Assembly: GCF_040183065.1 (NCBI RefSeq)
Contig: NC_091132.1
Coordinates: 159,748,102-159,812,101, forward strand
DNA length: 64,000 nt
Direction: 5' to 3'
DNA from: Periplaneta americana
Taxonomy: Eukaryota; Arthropoda; Insecta; Blattodea; Blattidae
The number at the start of each line of letters is the position of its first letter. The first letter of the stretch is position 1. A program made the position numbers and the translations under genes. This document shows positions 22,088 through 33,046 of this stretch, piece after piece. Below the pieces are notes generated by a model that saw nothing but the letters and a program-made list of their open reading frames with translations, had not been told where the DNA came from and did no database searches.

Positions 22088-23211
22088 GGTAATTTCATAG
22101 AAGAAGGGCACCTGGTTGGATGTACTAAGTATTACCAACTTTTTTACTTTAGAGTTAAATGTTAGTGATTTTTAGTAACTTTTATATGTTAGTTCTAAGT
22201 TCTTATACTAGGTGTCGCATTGATGATGTTTCAATTTGATTGGTTATAGTTGTCATTTGTTCTAGAATTTTCGTTAATTTTGAATGGGTAATGACGTTGT
22301 CAATTGTTCTTGGTTGTTTGACGTGAGTGGTGTTATACTGTTTTGCTGGCTAAAGCTATTGGAAGTTTGTCATTTTATGATCTTCCTTCGATTCGATTGG
22401 TTATAGTTGTCATCATGTGTTCTAGAATTTTCGTTAATTTTGAATGGATAATGACGTCAGTAAGTTGTTCTTGGTTGTTTGACGTGAGTGGTGTTATATT
22501 GTGTCTGATGGGTAAAGCTATTGAAAGTTTGTCATTTTATGATATCTGTGAAAGATGTGTGAACATAGAACAGAGTATTAAATTTTATGTCGATTTTGGT
22601 TCAGTTCTTTCGCTGGTGAATAAAAATTGTGTCGATTGTTGACGAGAAAACTGTTCCTGTGATTCCAAGGAATTGTTCATTGAATTTTCCGTACAAGTTA
22701 AGGTGCAATAAGAGTTCAAAGAGAATTTTATTTTGTGTAAATACATGGTTTAGTTATGTGAAGTTGACTGTACGACAAAGTGGTGGTTTAGTTCTTTGTT
22801 GGCTGCATGCTTTAAGTTTAGATTGCCTTGAAGCCTGTGTCATAATGCAAGTGAAGCGGTTGTCTTTGAAGACGTCAATGAGGATTGAATTTTGTTTGAT
22901 TAGGTGATAAATTATTGTTTTGTTTTGTGTTTTAGTGATTTGTGGGGGTAAAGTGCGGACGAAAACTGCCAGAAAAGTACTACCAACTATGAAGTGCAAG
23001 TGCAACCAAACACCATAAAAATCAAAGATGAAAAATTAAACATATTTTCATTTTTTGAAGGGCTTTTTCTTCCTTAAAAATATGAATATATGTTTGATTT
23101 TCCATCTTTGATTTTGTAATGTTTGGTGACATTTGAACTTCATAGTTGGCAGAACGTTTTGGTAGTTTTCGTCAGCCATGTTGGATTTTGCCCGTCTTCT
23201 AGGAAATTACC
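22088..23211 (+). mobile_element. Merlin-like DNA transposon, copy A
   Basis: Terminal inverted repeats GGTAATTTCATAGAAGAAGG and (complement) GGTAATTTCCTAGAAGACGG. Flanking 8-mers are both TAATAATA. Broken plus-strand frames give LSFYDICERCVNIEQSIKF and KLRCNKSSKRILFCVNTWF followed by YVKLTVRQ, which fit the N-terminal zinc-ribbon and linker of IS1016/ISXO2-type (Merlin) transposases: C-x2-C, a CKR-like block, then WF..SKL..R. An internal direct duplication of about 145 bp (around 22240-22530) is absent from copy B. Several stops; non-autonomous now. Confidence 0.6.

Positions 23212-23251
<40 letters not shown>
23212..23251. repeat. AAT microsatellite
   Basis: About 13 AAT units adjoining the Merlin-like element. 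Confidence 0.95.
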
Positions 23252-23257
23252 TAACAA

Positions 23258-23395
23258 TTGTCGTAGAGTATTTCGCCACTACATATGATTTTTTAATCCT
23301 ACTATTTTCCTCGAAAGTATTGAATAACGCTAGGTACTGATCGTCTTAAGACAAGACAAACGAAAAACTATACTAGTTTAATAATAATAACAGCA
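23258..23395. repeat. Local duplication unit U2
   Basis: Second copy of the block at 21671-21825. Confidence 0.75.
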
Positions 23396-23404
23396 ATAAT
23401 AACC

Positions 23405-23460
<56 letters not shown>
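23396..23460. repeat. AAT microsatellite
   Basis: Interrupted then perfect AAT units, ending at 23460. Confidence 0.95.
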
Positions 23461-23461
<1 letters not shown>

Positions 23462-23660
23462 TCTGAAAGTGAAAGACGTGCCAGTAGTTCACTTTCAGCA
23501 ATTAAAACGAATTAAAGGGAACGAAATCTGAAAGAAAAATACGGAACTGAAAACAATCAAGTCGCCAAAGTAAATGAACCAACTGAAGAATGTAGTTTGA
23601 AAGCAAACTTTTTAATCGAACAAATGAAGGCTTTCGGGAAACAAAATTGTAAATTTAATT
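23461..23660 (+). pseudogene. Unrecognised coding remnant
   Basis: Reads MSESERRASSSLSAIKTN, stop, RERNLKEKYGTENNQVAKVN and EPTEECSLKANFLIEQMKAF in one frame. The composition looks coding. I cannot assign a family. Confidence 0.3.
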
Positions 23661-24420
23661 AAATCGCACTTAAAAGCTGCATACTTTATTTAACATGTCA
23701 CCAATATTTCTGATGTAGTATGCTTGGCACGTTCACAATAATCGCAGTACTCGATCAGTAGGCCCAATGCAAAGAGTTCCTTTTTCGATATTCCTATGCG
23801 CCAACTTGTACAATCACGTAAAGAACGGTAGGGAGATATCGAAATTTCCCATTTTCAACATTACAGATTAAAACCAAATAGGCCTATTCCTCTAACAATT
23901 CCAGCTCAGTAAATAAATAATGCGGTAGAGATTATTATACATGTAAATGTACGTACCTCTACTCGGTGTGCTGTATTTATAATATTCACTAAGTGTTAGA
24001 GTGCCGCAAAGTAGCAAAATTCTATATCACTGAATGTTCCACTGTGCATTGATCTAGACAGCCGTGACCCAAGAACCGGAATAATGAAACCTATCCAATG
24101 ACGTCTACAATAGTCGAAATTCTCCCGAAATATAGCGGAATTAAAAAAAAATCGAATTAGAAGCTTGAATGTGTATACATCTCAGAAATTTCCCAACTGT
24201 TATTCCTTTTTCTGTAACTTTTGAGTATTTCTGATGTTCCAAGAGATGACGCTAGTGCTTGTAATCGAGATAGAAACCAGAATGTCGCTGCTTTCCCAAA
24301 TGTTATGTGCCATTGTAAGTGCTTTTCTGAGAATAAAATTATACTTTCCAAATGAAAATGTACGCGTGAGACCTTAAAAATAGGCGATAATCATATCAGG
24401 AGGTTCAATCAGCAAAAGTA
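23660..24420. other. Stretch with no recognised feature
   Basis: No supported coding sequence or repeat structure. Confidence 0.4.
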
Positions 24421-24424
24421 TGGT

Positions 24425-25070
24425 AATGCAATTTATTTTATTTATGAACATAACAGGCAAAGCTCAATTACAGCGTTCAAGACACAATTCACATAATTTA
24501 TAAACACTGAGAAGAAAACATACCCTTATTAGAAACAGTTACAAAATAAAAAAAAGAGAAAAAGGAAAAAAATAAATTGTAAAGTGTGAAAGTAGCTTGA
24601 AATTAACTAACAACAATATACTGTAAAATATGATAAATTATTCTGTAGATAGGCCTATTAAGAAAAATTCATTTTGAAAATATCAACGTTCTGATGTAAT
24701 TTGTTGTACATTGCAACATTTGGAAAACTGGAGCATTTTTGTGTGATTCAGTATTTGCTCTAGCTATGAAAACTAATCTTCAAAATTTTATATTAAGCTT
24801 GAGTGCATATAATGTTATATAATAAAGCACACTTACACAGTCCAACTTATTTTTAATAATTTTATAAAAAAAATCCTCTGGATTGAAGCGCGGTATCTGA
24901 AAGAGAAACAAATTTTGCACCCTTCTTAGGTAAGAAATTAGTGGTGATGTAATATTGAAAAAAACATTCAGAAATAGCTCTCAAAAATGCAAATCTTATT
25001 AGCAAAACCATTCAAAATGATTTAATTGAATGCTGTGGATGGTTAATATTTAAAAAAATTGTAGATCGTG
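24425..25070 (-). mobile_element. Decayed LINE 3-prime end (minus)
   Basis: Minus-strand broken frame VFPNVAMYNKLHQNVDIFKM resembles the C-terminal end of CR1/Jockey-type RT (..LYN.LP.....F). It is followed by a long AT-rich UTR ending in TTCATAAATAAAATAAATT near 24430. Low sequence quality; 5-prime limit uncertain. Confidence 0.4.
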
Positions 25071-25202
25071 TGAAACTTCGTATTTTTCATAATACCAGAG
25101 GATGGGACGTCTGACAAAAGTGCATGTGAGCAATTGAGATTATGCATTAGATATTTAGATACCGGTATCCAAAATAATACGGTAAGGGAAGATATTGTAG
25201 GA

Positions 25203-26255
25203 TTGTTGTTGTTTAGTCAACTGGCCGAAGACAGGTTTGAACCTCGTAACACCAATAAGGCATCACTCATGAGGCAACTATACCAGGAGATTATGGAGTA
25301 GGATGGCCAGTCCTTTTCCCCTACAATGCATATATCGCCGATTAGCTACATATTCCACTAATCAGTCTTCAGATGCATACAAACAATTGCTTTTCCTCTG
25401 ACACACATCGTCAAGTGAGATGTACAGCCTTATAATAGATATACCTATCAGCCAGAATCTCAGTCAGAGGTAAAGTAGAATTTGGGAATGTTACTTTTAA
25501 TGACTTAATAGGAGAAGAATAAATACCACACTAACCACTGTTAGTAATATCAGTTGAAAATATACCAGGCTAAGCCTATGATAGAGGTACCAATATGGCA
25601 GCGATTTATCAGGTTTTTCTACATTTACTAAGTTCCTAACCCAATCTGACAGATTGCCAACACTTTTTATTATTTTTCTCCTTCTAAATCACACAGCTTT
25701 TCTCAGAGTGTTTTCCTAACAGGCAATGGAACTCTTCTAGGTTGCCTAGCACTGCAATGGCACAATCTTTGAATTTAACTTTTACCTTACCTTTGAAGTT
25801 ATCTAAGTCTAAAAAATCGTCTTTGTTTTAACATTTTCCTTTTCATATCAGAGAGATTTTTCATTTTGAACACAAAATCAATCCGATCTTTACATGAGCT
25901 GCAATTAAATTCATGAATCAAATCCTAGCAGCGTTTATTTTAGTATTTATAATTATAAATTGTTTATCATTCTCTCATATTATTTACTACACACTTTAAG
26001 CTTACAAAACCAACTCGGTTGGGCCAGAAACCTTCATACATTCATGAGATAATCGTAGTGTCCTTCAAATTATTTTCTCGTACTTAGACCTACTGATTAT
26101 AAGTGTTCTAAAAGAACTTATATATTCACTTCAGGGGGAAAGGAACTGGCCATCCTACCCCATTATCTCCTGGCCTAGTTGCGTCATAAGTGGTGCCTTG
26201 TTAGTATCATTTGTGAGGTTCAGATCTGTCTTTGGACAGTAGACTAAACAACAAC
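25203..26255. mobile_element. Long-TIR element (TTGTTGTTTAGTC family), about 1.05 kb
   Basis: The left arm begins TTGTTGTTTAGTCAACTGGC and extends about 130 bp. Its inverted complement (TGTTTAGTCTACTGTCCAAA...) ends at 26255. Interior is AT-rich without coding motifs. The right half of the left-arm sequence recurs at 28670-28860, and the left tip recurs at 63946-64000, so the arms belong to a dispersed family. Confidence 0.55.
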
Positions 26256-26790
26256 ATATTTACCACTGCTTTTGTGACTAGCTTAAAATTAAAATCTTTG
26301 TTTTCAAATTGAGTAGCCAATTTGCAAAACCAGCTATTTGCAAGTTAGACGAATTTTGGCAAATGAGAAAAATTGTGTAAAAACGTAACCACAGATGCTA
26401 GAGGCATGATTTCTAGTTTAAATAATGGGGAAAAAATATTTAGTCTGTCTTCCTACAGCTCAGAAATATATGATTAATAGGTAATTAGTTATATTGTATA
26501 TTAATTTGCAAATAGCAGGTTTTGCAGCCGAACAGAGCAGTTAGCAGAGTTTGCAACTCTATAGGTAGCCATATTAATGATACATTAGTTTGCAAAACCT
26601 GGTATTTGATCAATGTTAACAGTTTATCTGACAAGACTAACTTGGAAACAAACTGACGGTAGAAGAGAACATTCTTATTTTCGTTACATATCTAAATATT
26701 ATTAAACACACAAATATTGTACTATGAAAAATTAAAAAAAGGAGAATAGAATATTAATGTTATAGTTTGAAGGTTTCCTTATGTACTACT

Positions 26791-27541
26791 CTTTGTGAAA
26801 AGTGCAACACCCAGAAAGAATGGCCCGAACGACCCCAAACTCGGGAGATGTGTAAAACAGAGTACCAAATGTAGTGTGTTCGTACGAGTCCCGCTTCAAC
26901 TTGTCCTATAGTGATGGTAACATACGTGTTAAGCGCTACCGTGGTGAAACCAGTCTGAGAGCCTGCACTGTTGAGCGGCATTGCGGACAAGTCCAAGTGT
27001 GATACAATATGCGATCTCGTTTCCTACGTATTCAGGACAATCTGAACTTCAACCGCTACATTAGAGAGGTCTTAGAGTCCGAGGTACTGCCCCTCCCTCA
27101 GGCAACTCCACATGCCATATTTCAGCAGGACAATGTCCGGTCACATGTGGCGAGGATTGTGCAAGTCTTCTTCGAAGAACGACGGGTATCACTGCTTTCC
27201 TGGCCTGCACGTTCGCCAGACATTTCGCCCATCGAACATGTCTGGGATAGGGTTGGTCGGCAACTTTTTCGTCATAGTCCGCTAGCACACACTCTTGACG
27301 CTTTGTGGACTGGCATACAAACTGCGTGGAGGGAGATTCCCCTGGAACACATCCAGGAACTCTTTGATTCCATATCACGACGCTTAGAAGCTCTGATTGC
27401 AGCGGATGGAGGCTTCACTCCATACTGAAATCTCACGGTCACAGATCAGGTACAGTTCTGTAATTCTAATCCTTGTGTATTGTCATGTATATAAACTGTG
27501 ATATCAATGTATCCTTCTTGGTGTTGCAATTTCTACAAACA
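26791..27541 (+). mobile_element. Internally deleted Tc1-like transposon
   Basis: Terminal repeats match: TTTGTGAAAAGTGCAACACC on the left and the complement of GGTGTTGCAATTTCTACAAA on the right. The interior jumps from 5-prime UTR-like sequence straight into mid-transposase, so the DNA-binding half is gone. Confidence 0.65.
26880..27428 (+). pseudogene. Tc1-like transposase fragment (DD34E lineage, first D lost)
   Basis: The upstream frame reads SYESRFNLSYSDGNIRVKRY, where the first catalytic aspartate of the usual SDESRF block is tyrosine. After a short deletion and a stop the frame continues NMRSRFLRIQDNLNFNRYI, then FQQDNVRSHVARIVQVFF and SPDISPIEHVWD, ending at 27428. Thirty-four residues lie between the second D and E, so the lineage is DD34E. 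Loss of D1 and of the N-terminal helix-turn-helix makes it inactive. Confidence 0.8.
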
Positions 27542-27559
27542 TCAATCTAATATAACACT

Positions 27560-27990
27560 TTACAAAATGTTCGGTTCTTCCTCATCCATGAGTTCGAAGT
27601 CCACTACATCCGTATGTTCATCCCCATCTTCACTCAGGTCTGCAACAGCAAGGTCCTGCTGCTGGTTGAACATTTCGGTGTAGAAGGTCAGGTTTGCATT
27701 CCGAAACCAGTCCTCCCCGAAGTGCTATTGCAGAAGTCTTTCAATGTCCCTGATGTTTGCTTCTTTAAGGATGACACCCATTGGAATGTAGTCCTTTTGG
27801 AAATGTTTACCTTTATTGTTTAAACTTTTGGATTCGTCTTTTCACTGGTATCATTCTCTTCATCATCTGTATCTTCTCCCTCAACACTAACAGAGTTATT
27901 GAAACAGGATACACCATATTCATCCACAAATTTCGGCAAAAGTCGAAAAAACTGCAAGATAATCACAGTAACCGCTTCAAGACTTCAACA
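27560..27990 (-). pseudogene. Transposon protein C-terminal remnant, family unknown
   Basis: Minus-strand segments read YGVSCFNNSVSVEGEDTDD and EENDTSEKTNPKV, then EANIRDIERLLQ, stop, HFGEDWFRNANLTFYTEMF and DLSEDGDEHTDVVDFEL, with a final stop after EEEPNIL. Acidic tail and regular residue use indicate real coding ancestry. It lies inside the 26305-28478 element and may be its transposase end. Not recognised. Confidence 0.4.
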
Positions 27991-28669
27991 CACTTAACAT
28001 AAAAGGTTAGAAGTCCCTGATAAAGCGCGGGCAGAAACTCTCAGCTGATGTCTTAAATGCAGCAGTATAGTCAATTTAACTATACGAGCAAAAAGTAGCT
28101 TTATTATCAGCGTCTAATAATATCTTATTCGTTATTTTAGTATGCTCAATGTAATCCTTATGGAGATCGAAATAGCAGGTTTTGCATCCGTAACTCTCAA
28201 TATGGCCATGTTGTCTCAGTGACATTTAGCAGGTTTTGCAAAAGTAAACATGGCATCGTGCAGTTAGCAGGTATTGCGTCCTTACGCTCTCCACACTTAA
28301 CAGGTTTTGCAACCGTATGCAGTTTTATTTACTAGATTTAAAGGGTTTAGAGTTGGATTTGTAACCGAATGTATGGCTTATTACGTAGCTAATGACGAAC
28401 TGAAACCATGGTTACCATTATCTCATTTTTCATTTTTTTGGCAGTTAGCTGGTTTTGCATCTGGGCTACTCAATTTTATAGTATTGTATTAGACGTCTCC
28501 AACATTATTTGCACAGCATAACTGATACTTGGTGTTTCGATATACTTTGCTGCTTTTACTACTAATTGTCCAGTATTTTCATCACTTTTGTTACCACAGT
28601 CTTCTTTCATTACCTTTTCAACACTTATCATACACGCATGCACAAAATTATTTCTTACAGTTTTTACAT

Positions 28670-28860
28670 TGCTTTCCATAAGGGCAGAATAGCCAGTTCC
28701 CCCCCTCCCCCATTGCATACATCGCCGATTAGCTACACATTACACTAATCAGACTTCAGATGCATACAAACAATTCTTCTTTCTCTGACATATCGTCAAG
28801 TGAGATGTAAGCCTACTACCTGATAATAAATGTAGATATCAGTGAAAACCTCAATCAGAG
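28670..28860 (+). repeat. Partial copy of the TTGTTGTTTAGTC-family arm
   Basis: Matches 25300-25480 (CATCGCCGATTAGCTACA, CTTCAGATGCATACAAACAA, CGTCAAGTGAGATGTA). Confidence 0.75.
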
Positions 28861-28989
28861 GTATTACTCTTCTTAATCCCTCGTAAATAATGGCACAAGT
28901 GTCTCAAATGTGTTCTATAGTGTCAGTTGAAATGTGTTATATAGTGTCAGTGAAATGCGTCATAGCGCCACTACAGTGAGTGAGATGAG

Positions 28990-29218
28990 AGTTTGACTAT
29001 TGAAACTTATGTAGGGCCTATACATATGTAGGTTGTATTGTAAAATTAGATTATTTTATGTTTTATTAATAATTGTAATTATTGTGTTAAATTGTATTGT
29101 GTATATAATTGTATTGTGTATTCTATAATTTTATTGTGTATTGTTTATATTGTGTATACCAGCTGCCACCAGGTGCTTGCCCACTTGCAGTGTAAATACA
29201 TACATACATACAATTTCT
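28990..29218 (+). mobile_element. LINE 3-prime end with CATA tail
   Basis: AT-rich UTR with repeated ATTGTATTGTG words, ending GCCCACTTGCAGTGTAAATA followed by CATA units. The same end in reverse orientation occurs at 58484-58590, defining one LINE family. Confidence 0.5.
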
Positions 29219-29599
29219 CCCAAAGCTAGGGCGGATATAACACAATATTTTGAATCTTGCAACTTCTTTCATTGTTAAAAAACGTACAGTACTAAAGTAC
29301 TAAGATAATCATAAAGTGTTATTGTTTCATTTATTCCAGTGTCTTGCCTTTCAATACGTAGAGTCACCATTTTAATGTGACTAACCGTCCTCTTCAACAA
29401 CCAGTTTTCACTGTATTTCCAATTATGCCCTTCCCCTTCCTTTTCTTTGTAAGAGAAAACAATGCAGTAAGTCTTAGTGATAATTTCTTAAGTCAGTAAT
29501 GTTTATTTTTCATCACTAACAAGTAAAATGATCTCGTGAACAAAATGTCTGGGTCCCAATCAGATTACGTCTTGCATCACAACTTAAGACGTACAGCAA

Positions 29600-29850
29600 A
29601 ATGATCGGAAACCATGACTGTGTGTGCCAGAATTTTGAGGGGACTGGAAAATGGGTAGGTTTCCACAGAAACAGAAATTGAACTTGAATGGCGTGTGTCT
29701 CTAAATGTCTTTCAGATCTGGAGAAAAGCAGAAACATTTACAACAAACATTGCAGTCCTACCAATTTTTACCAATATATGTTCTCATATGCTTTTTCAGA
29801 TCTCCTGAAAACGAGAAATGCATCCCACTATCATCGCAAATGTACTTCTC
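29600..29850 (-). pseudogene. Decayed C2H2 zinc-finger exon
   Basis: Reading the minus strand from about 29847 gives KYICDDSGMHFSFSGDLKK followed by HMRTYIGKNW, then a stop, then DCNVCCKCFCFSPDLKDI, another stop, and RHTPFKFNFCFC. These are two to three C2H2 fingers with most ligands damaged: the first keeps one Cys and one His and the second keeps CxxC. Stops break the frame twice. It lies 4.2 kb downstream of the terminal finger exon on the same strand. It may be an abandoned alternative 3-prime exon or the remains of a neighbouring family member. Confidence 0.5.
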
Positions 29851-29859
29851 ACTTCATGT

Positions 29860-30520
29860 AAACGTACATATTATTTTACACTACCAGATTCCAAAAATTT
29901 TCTTTCCATATATATCATAATCATGATATATCATATCATATCTTGTGGCATTTCAAATGTTTCATTATTTTCAGACGGTAAATAAACACATACACACTTG
30001 ATTTTGCACTAGTATAATTATTCTTTAGCAATTGAGGTCATTTACCGCAGCCAACTTTACTATAAATACTGTTACAAAATTTTGAAACAACCTGTACAAA
30101 GTGTTTCTTAGTGGTAGCAATGGCGGAATTTCCAATAAAAAAAAAACCGTCCTGCAATAGTTTGACTAGCTGCAATGATTTCCTGAAAGTGTGCGTAAAA
30201 ATGTGGGCAATTATGAGTTCCGATGAGGAGGTGATTAGAATCCTAGATAGAGAATACCCCACATAAAATTATTACTATCCTCATTCAATACGGCTCAATG
30301 CTTGGTCGCACTGAGTTGCTTGTCTTGCATCTTGATCATAATAATTATAATATCCATGTGCAGGATTAAGATATGATATGTAATTTCTAAGTTATTGATT
30401 GTTGTCAGCTTGCTGGTGATCATAATAGATCAATATTACTTTCTTTGCTATCTTCAGACTGTACTTTATAAAGTATACTCGAATTAAAACAACTATATTT
30501 TCGGAAAACGTATTATATTG
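29860..30520. other. Stretch with no recognised feature
   Basis: A minus-strand open frame of 74 codons at 30038-30262 has coding-like composition but no motif I recognise. Otherwise AT-rich. Confidence 0.35.
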
Positions 30521-31216
30521 TGTCTTTCTCGTGTTAAATTTTACATTACCTCGCTAACATGTTTCAGCCTGTTATCGGGCATCTTCAGAATTGGTTATTG
30601 CTGGTCTTGGCAACTTTTGTTTGTTTTTCCTGTGGGGGTGTGTTTGTGTAGTGTAATGTGGAGACAAAAAATGTGTTCTGAAATTGAGTTGTGTGTTGAG
30701 AATTTCATTTGGATGTGTTTTCGTGTGTCTATATATTTCGTATTGTTCTAGTTGTTTAGTTTCTGTCCCTTTGGTTGAATATGTAGAATCTCCATGTGTG
30801 TGTCATCTCTGTAGGTGTGGTCAGCATTTGTGATGTGTTCTGCATATGTGGAAGTGTTTTGTAATTTTGTTATGGCCGTGATGTGTTCCTTGTAATGTGT
30901 TTGAAATTATCTACCTGTCTGTCCTATGTAGAAGTTGTTGCAGCTGTTACATTTGAGTTTGTATATGCCTGTGTGGTTATGTTTGTTTGTTTGTATGTTG
31001 AGATGTTTTTGTACAGTATTATTTGTTCTGTATGCGATGTTGTAATTTAATTTCTTGAAAGAGGTTGCAATCTTGTGTGTTTTTGTTTTCGTATGTTAGT
31101 GTGATGTATTTTTTGTGTTCTTGTGTTTGTGTTGTATTCTTGTGCTTTTTGTGATTATGTTTTCTCTTACTTATTACGTTGTCTATTATGTTGTGTTTGT
31201 ATTCGTTTTCTTGTGC
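30521..31216 (-). mobile_element. Penelope-like element fragment with GIY-YIG endonuclease
   Basis: Minus-strand reading gives the post-RT linker (NKRKHNHKKHKNTTQTQEHK-like basic stretch) and the endonuclease: GIYKLKCNSCNNFYIGQTGR (codons at 30969-30910), with a stop shortly after. GIY and YIG motifs are both intact, separated by ten residues. Penelope elements use RT plus a GIY-YIG endonuclease for retrotransposition. The 3-prime end CTGAAACATGTTAGCGAGGT...GAGAAAGACA matches that of the copy at 55480-56500. It abuts a second, oppositely oriented Penelope fragment at 31217. Confidence 0.8.
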
Positions 31217-31460
31217 TATGCTGAAAAACAACAACACACCACAAGAACACATTAAAGAAATCATCCATATGACAGACACCATCACAAAACAGAACTACTT
31301 CACATACAATAACAAATATTACACTCAAACCGAAGGCCTACCCATGGGATCACCCATTTCCGGCATACTACAAGAAATATTCATACACAACATAGAACAG
31401 ACATACATACTAAACAAAGACAACAACAAACACGCAGACATATATTGGCACAGATACGTA

Positions 31461-32794
31461 CGAGGGGGATCCAGGAAATAACGACTGTTCGCGCATACCC
31501 GCCACGCAGCTGACTCCCCTCCTTGTTTGAAGGTCAACTGGCTTCCTTAACATGTGTTCTCATAATGTTGTGAGTACTGGTTGCAACAAGTCGCCATTGT
31601 GCATTTTGTATAACTTCAAAATGAACGACGTGATTGATAATCCCGCTGACTGTGAGGTGAGGAGTGTGATTCGATTTTTCAATGCCCAACATTTGAAACC
31701 TGCAGAAATTTACCGGCAATTGAAAGAAGTTTATGGTGATACTGTAATGAATGAAAGAAATGTGAGAAAATGGTGCGAAATGTTCAACAATGGGCGAACA
31801 AATGTCCACGATGAAACTCGACCCGGACGCCCATCACTCATCACAGAGGACCTGAAGACTAAAGTGAACGACAGAATCTTGCAAGACAGGCGCACATCAC
31901 TCGACGAATTGCATATTGCCTTTCCTGACATTTCTCGTTCTTTGCTTGGTGAAATTGTGTCGCAACATCTTGGCTACCACAAAATCTGTGCATGATGGGT
32001 TCCACGGCAACTGAGTGACCAACAGAAAACTCAGAGAATGGCCTCAGCATTGACATTCTTGATGCGATATCACACAGATGGAGACGTCTTTCTTGATCAA
32101 ATTGTGACTGGTGATGAGACCTGGGTGTCTCACAACACCCCAGAGACCAAGCGCCAATCACGTCAGTGGCATCATCCCTCATCACCCAAGAAACCGAGAA
32201 AATTCAAACAGACTCTCTCAACACAAAAAGTCATGGCTACTGTCTTTTGGGATCGCAAAGGTGTTCTTTTGTTGGATTTCATGCCAAAACGCACTACAAT
32301 CAATGCAAATCGTTATTGTGAGACTTTACGAAAACTACGGCGAGCCATCCAAAACAAGAGGCGAGGAATGCTTTCGAGAGGAGTTGTGCTTCTTCACGAC
32401 AACGCCCGCCCACACACTGCTGCTTCAACTCGAGAATTGCTGGATCAATTCGGTTGGGAAATCTTTGGTCATCCGCCCTATAGTCCAGACCTTGCTCCTA
32501 GCGATTTTCACCTTTTCACTATGCTGAAAGACTTTCTGGGTGGTACGCGTTTTGGAAGTGATGAAGAGTTGAAGAAGACAGTGAACACCTGGCTTAATGA
32601 ACTGGCGGCAGAGGAGTATAACACGGGAATTCTAAAGCTAGTGAACAGATACGACAAATGTTTAAATGTAGGTGGTGATTATGTAGAGAAGTAAAGGAAG
32701 TTTCAGTTATGTAACAGACTTTGTTTTTTCAAATAAATATATATTTTTTTTAATTATTACAACAAAACGGTCGTTATTTCCTGGATCCCCCTCG
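31461..32794 (+). mobile_element. Mariner element, full length, 1334 bp
   Basis: Terminal repeats CGAGGGGGATCCAGGAAATA and its complement, flanked by TA (31459-31460 and 32795-32796). It carries one transposase gene with a single stop. Confidence 0.92.
31621..32694 (+). pseudogene. Mariner transposase (DD34D), one nonsense codon
   Basis: From ATG 31621 (MNDVIDNPADCEVRSVIRFF) one frame runs 357 codons to 32694, interrupted only by TGA at 31993-31995. The stop sits just before the conserved WVPRQLSDQQK motif, where CGA (Arg) to TGA would be a single C-to-T change. Domains: paired HTH (residues about 1-120, with GRPSLI linker); catalytic D in VTGDETWVS; D in LLHDNARPH; D in YSPDLAPSDFHLF, with 34 residues between the last two (DD34D). 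Mariner transposase cuts and pastes at TA dinucleotides. An alternative upstream Met at 31552 is in frame, but the downstream start fits the family length. Confidence 0.92.
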
Positions 32795-33046
32795 TAGATT
32801 ACATAGTAATTCTATACAAAGAAAACAAAAGAGAGATCCAAAACCTACATAAACAAAATAAACCCAAAGCTACACTACACATTAAAAATTGAAAACAACA
32901 AATCCATACATTTTCTAGATATCACAATAACAAAAGTCGACAACAAACACACATTCGAAGTCTACAGAAAACCCACAACACACACATAGACAAGATATTC
33001 AATCACCCAACACAACACAAACGAGCTACATTCCGAACAATGGTAC

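Larger units (their letters stand above)
26305..28478. mobile_element. DNA transposon with clustered subterminal motifs, hosting a Tc1 element
   Basis: Ends pair as inverted repeats: CAAATTGAGTAGCCAATTTG plus CAAAACCAGCT on the left, and AGCTGGTTTTGCATCTGGGC plus TACTCAATTTT on the right. The motif TTAGCAGGTTTTGCA (with NCCGT) recurs at about 28173, 28226, 28264, 28297 and 28444, and on the left side around 26511, 26540 and 26590. Such clusters near both ends are typical of transposase-binding sites. The interior holds a decayed minus-strand protein (27560-27990) and a Tc1 insertion (26791-27541). Superfamily not assigned; no target duplication seen. Confidence 0.5.

Noticed and set aside
21605-23460. 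CRISPR-like repeat-spacer array
   Set aside because: Repeats are AAT microsatellites and one duplicated unit; no regular repeat-spacer pattern, and the sequence is eukaryotic.
28307-28492. Open frame of 61 codons
   Set aside because: Runs through the TTAGCAGGTTTTGCA motif array; no protein similarity.
32111-32527. 138-codon frame within the mariner
   Set aside because: Out-of-frame shadow of the transposase.
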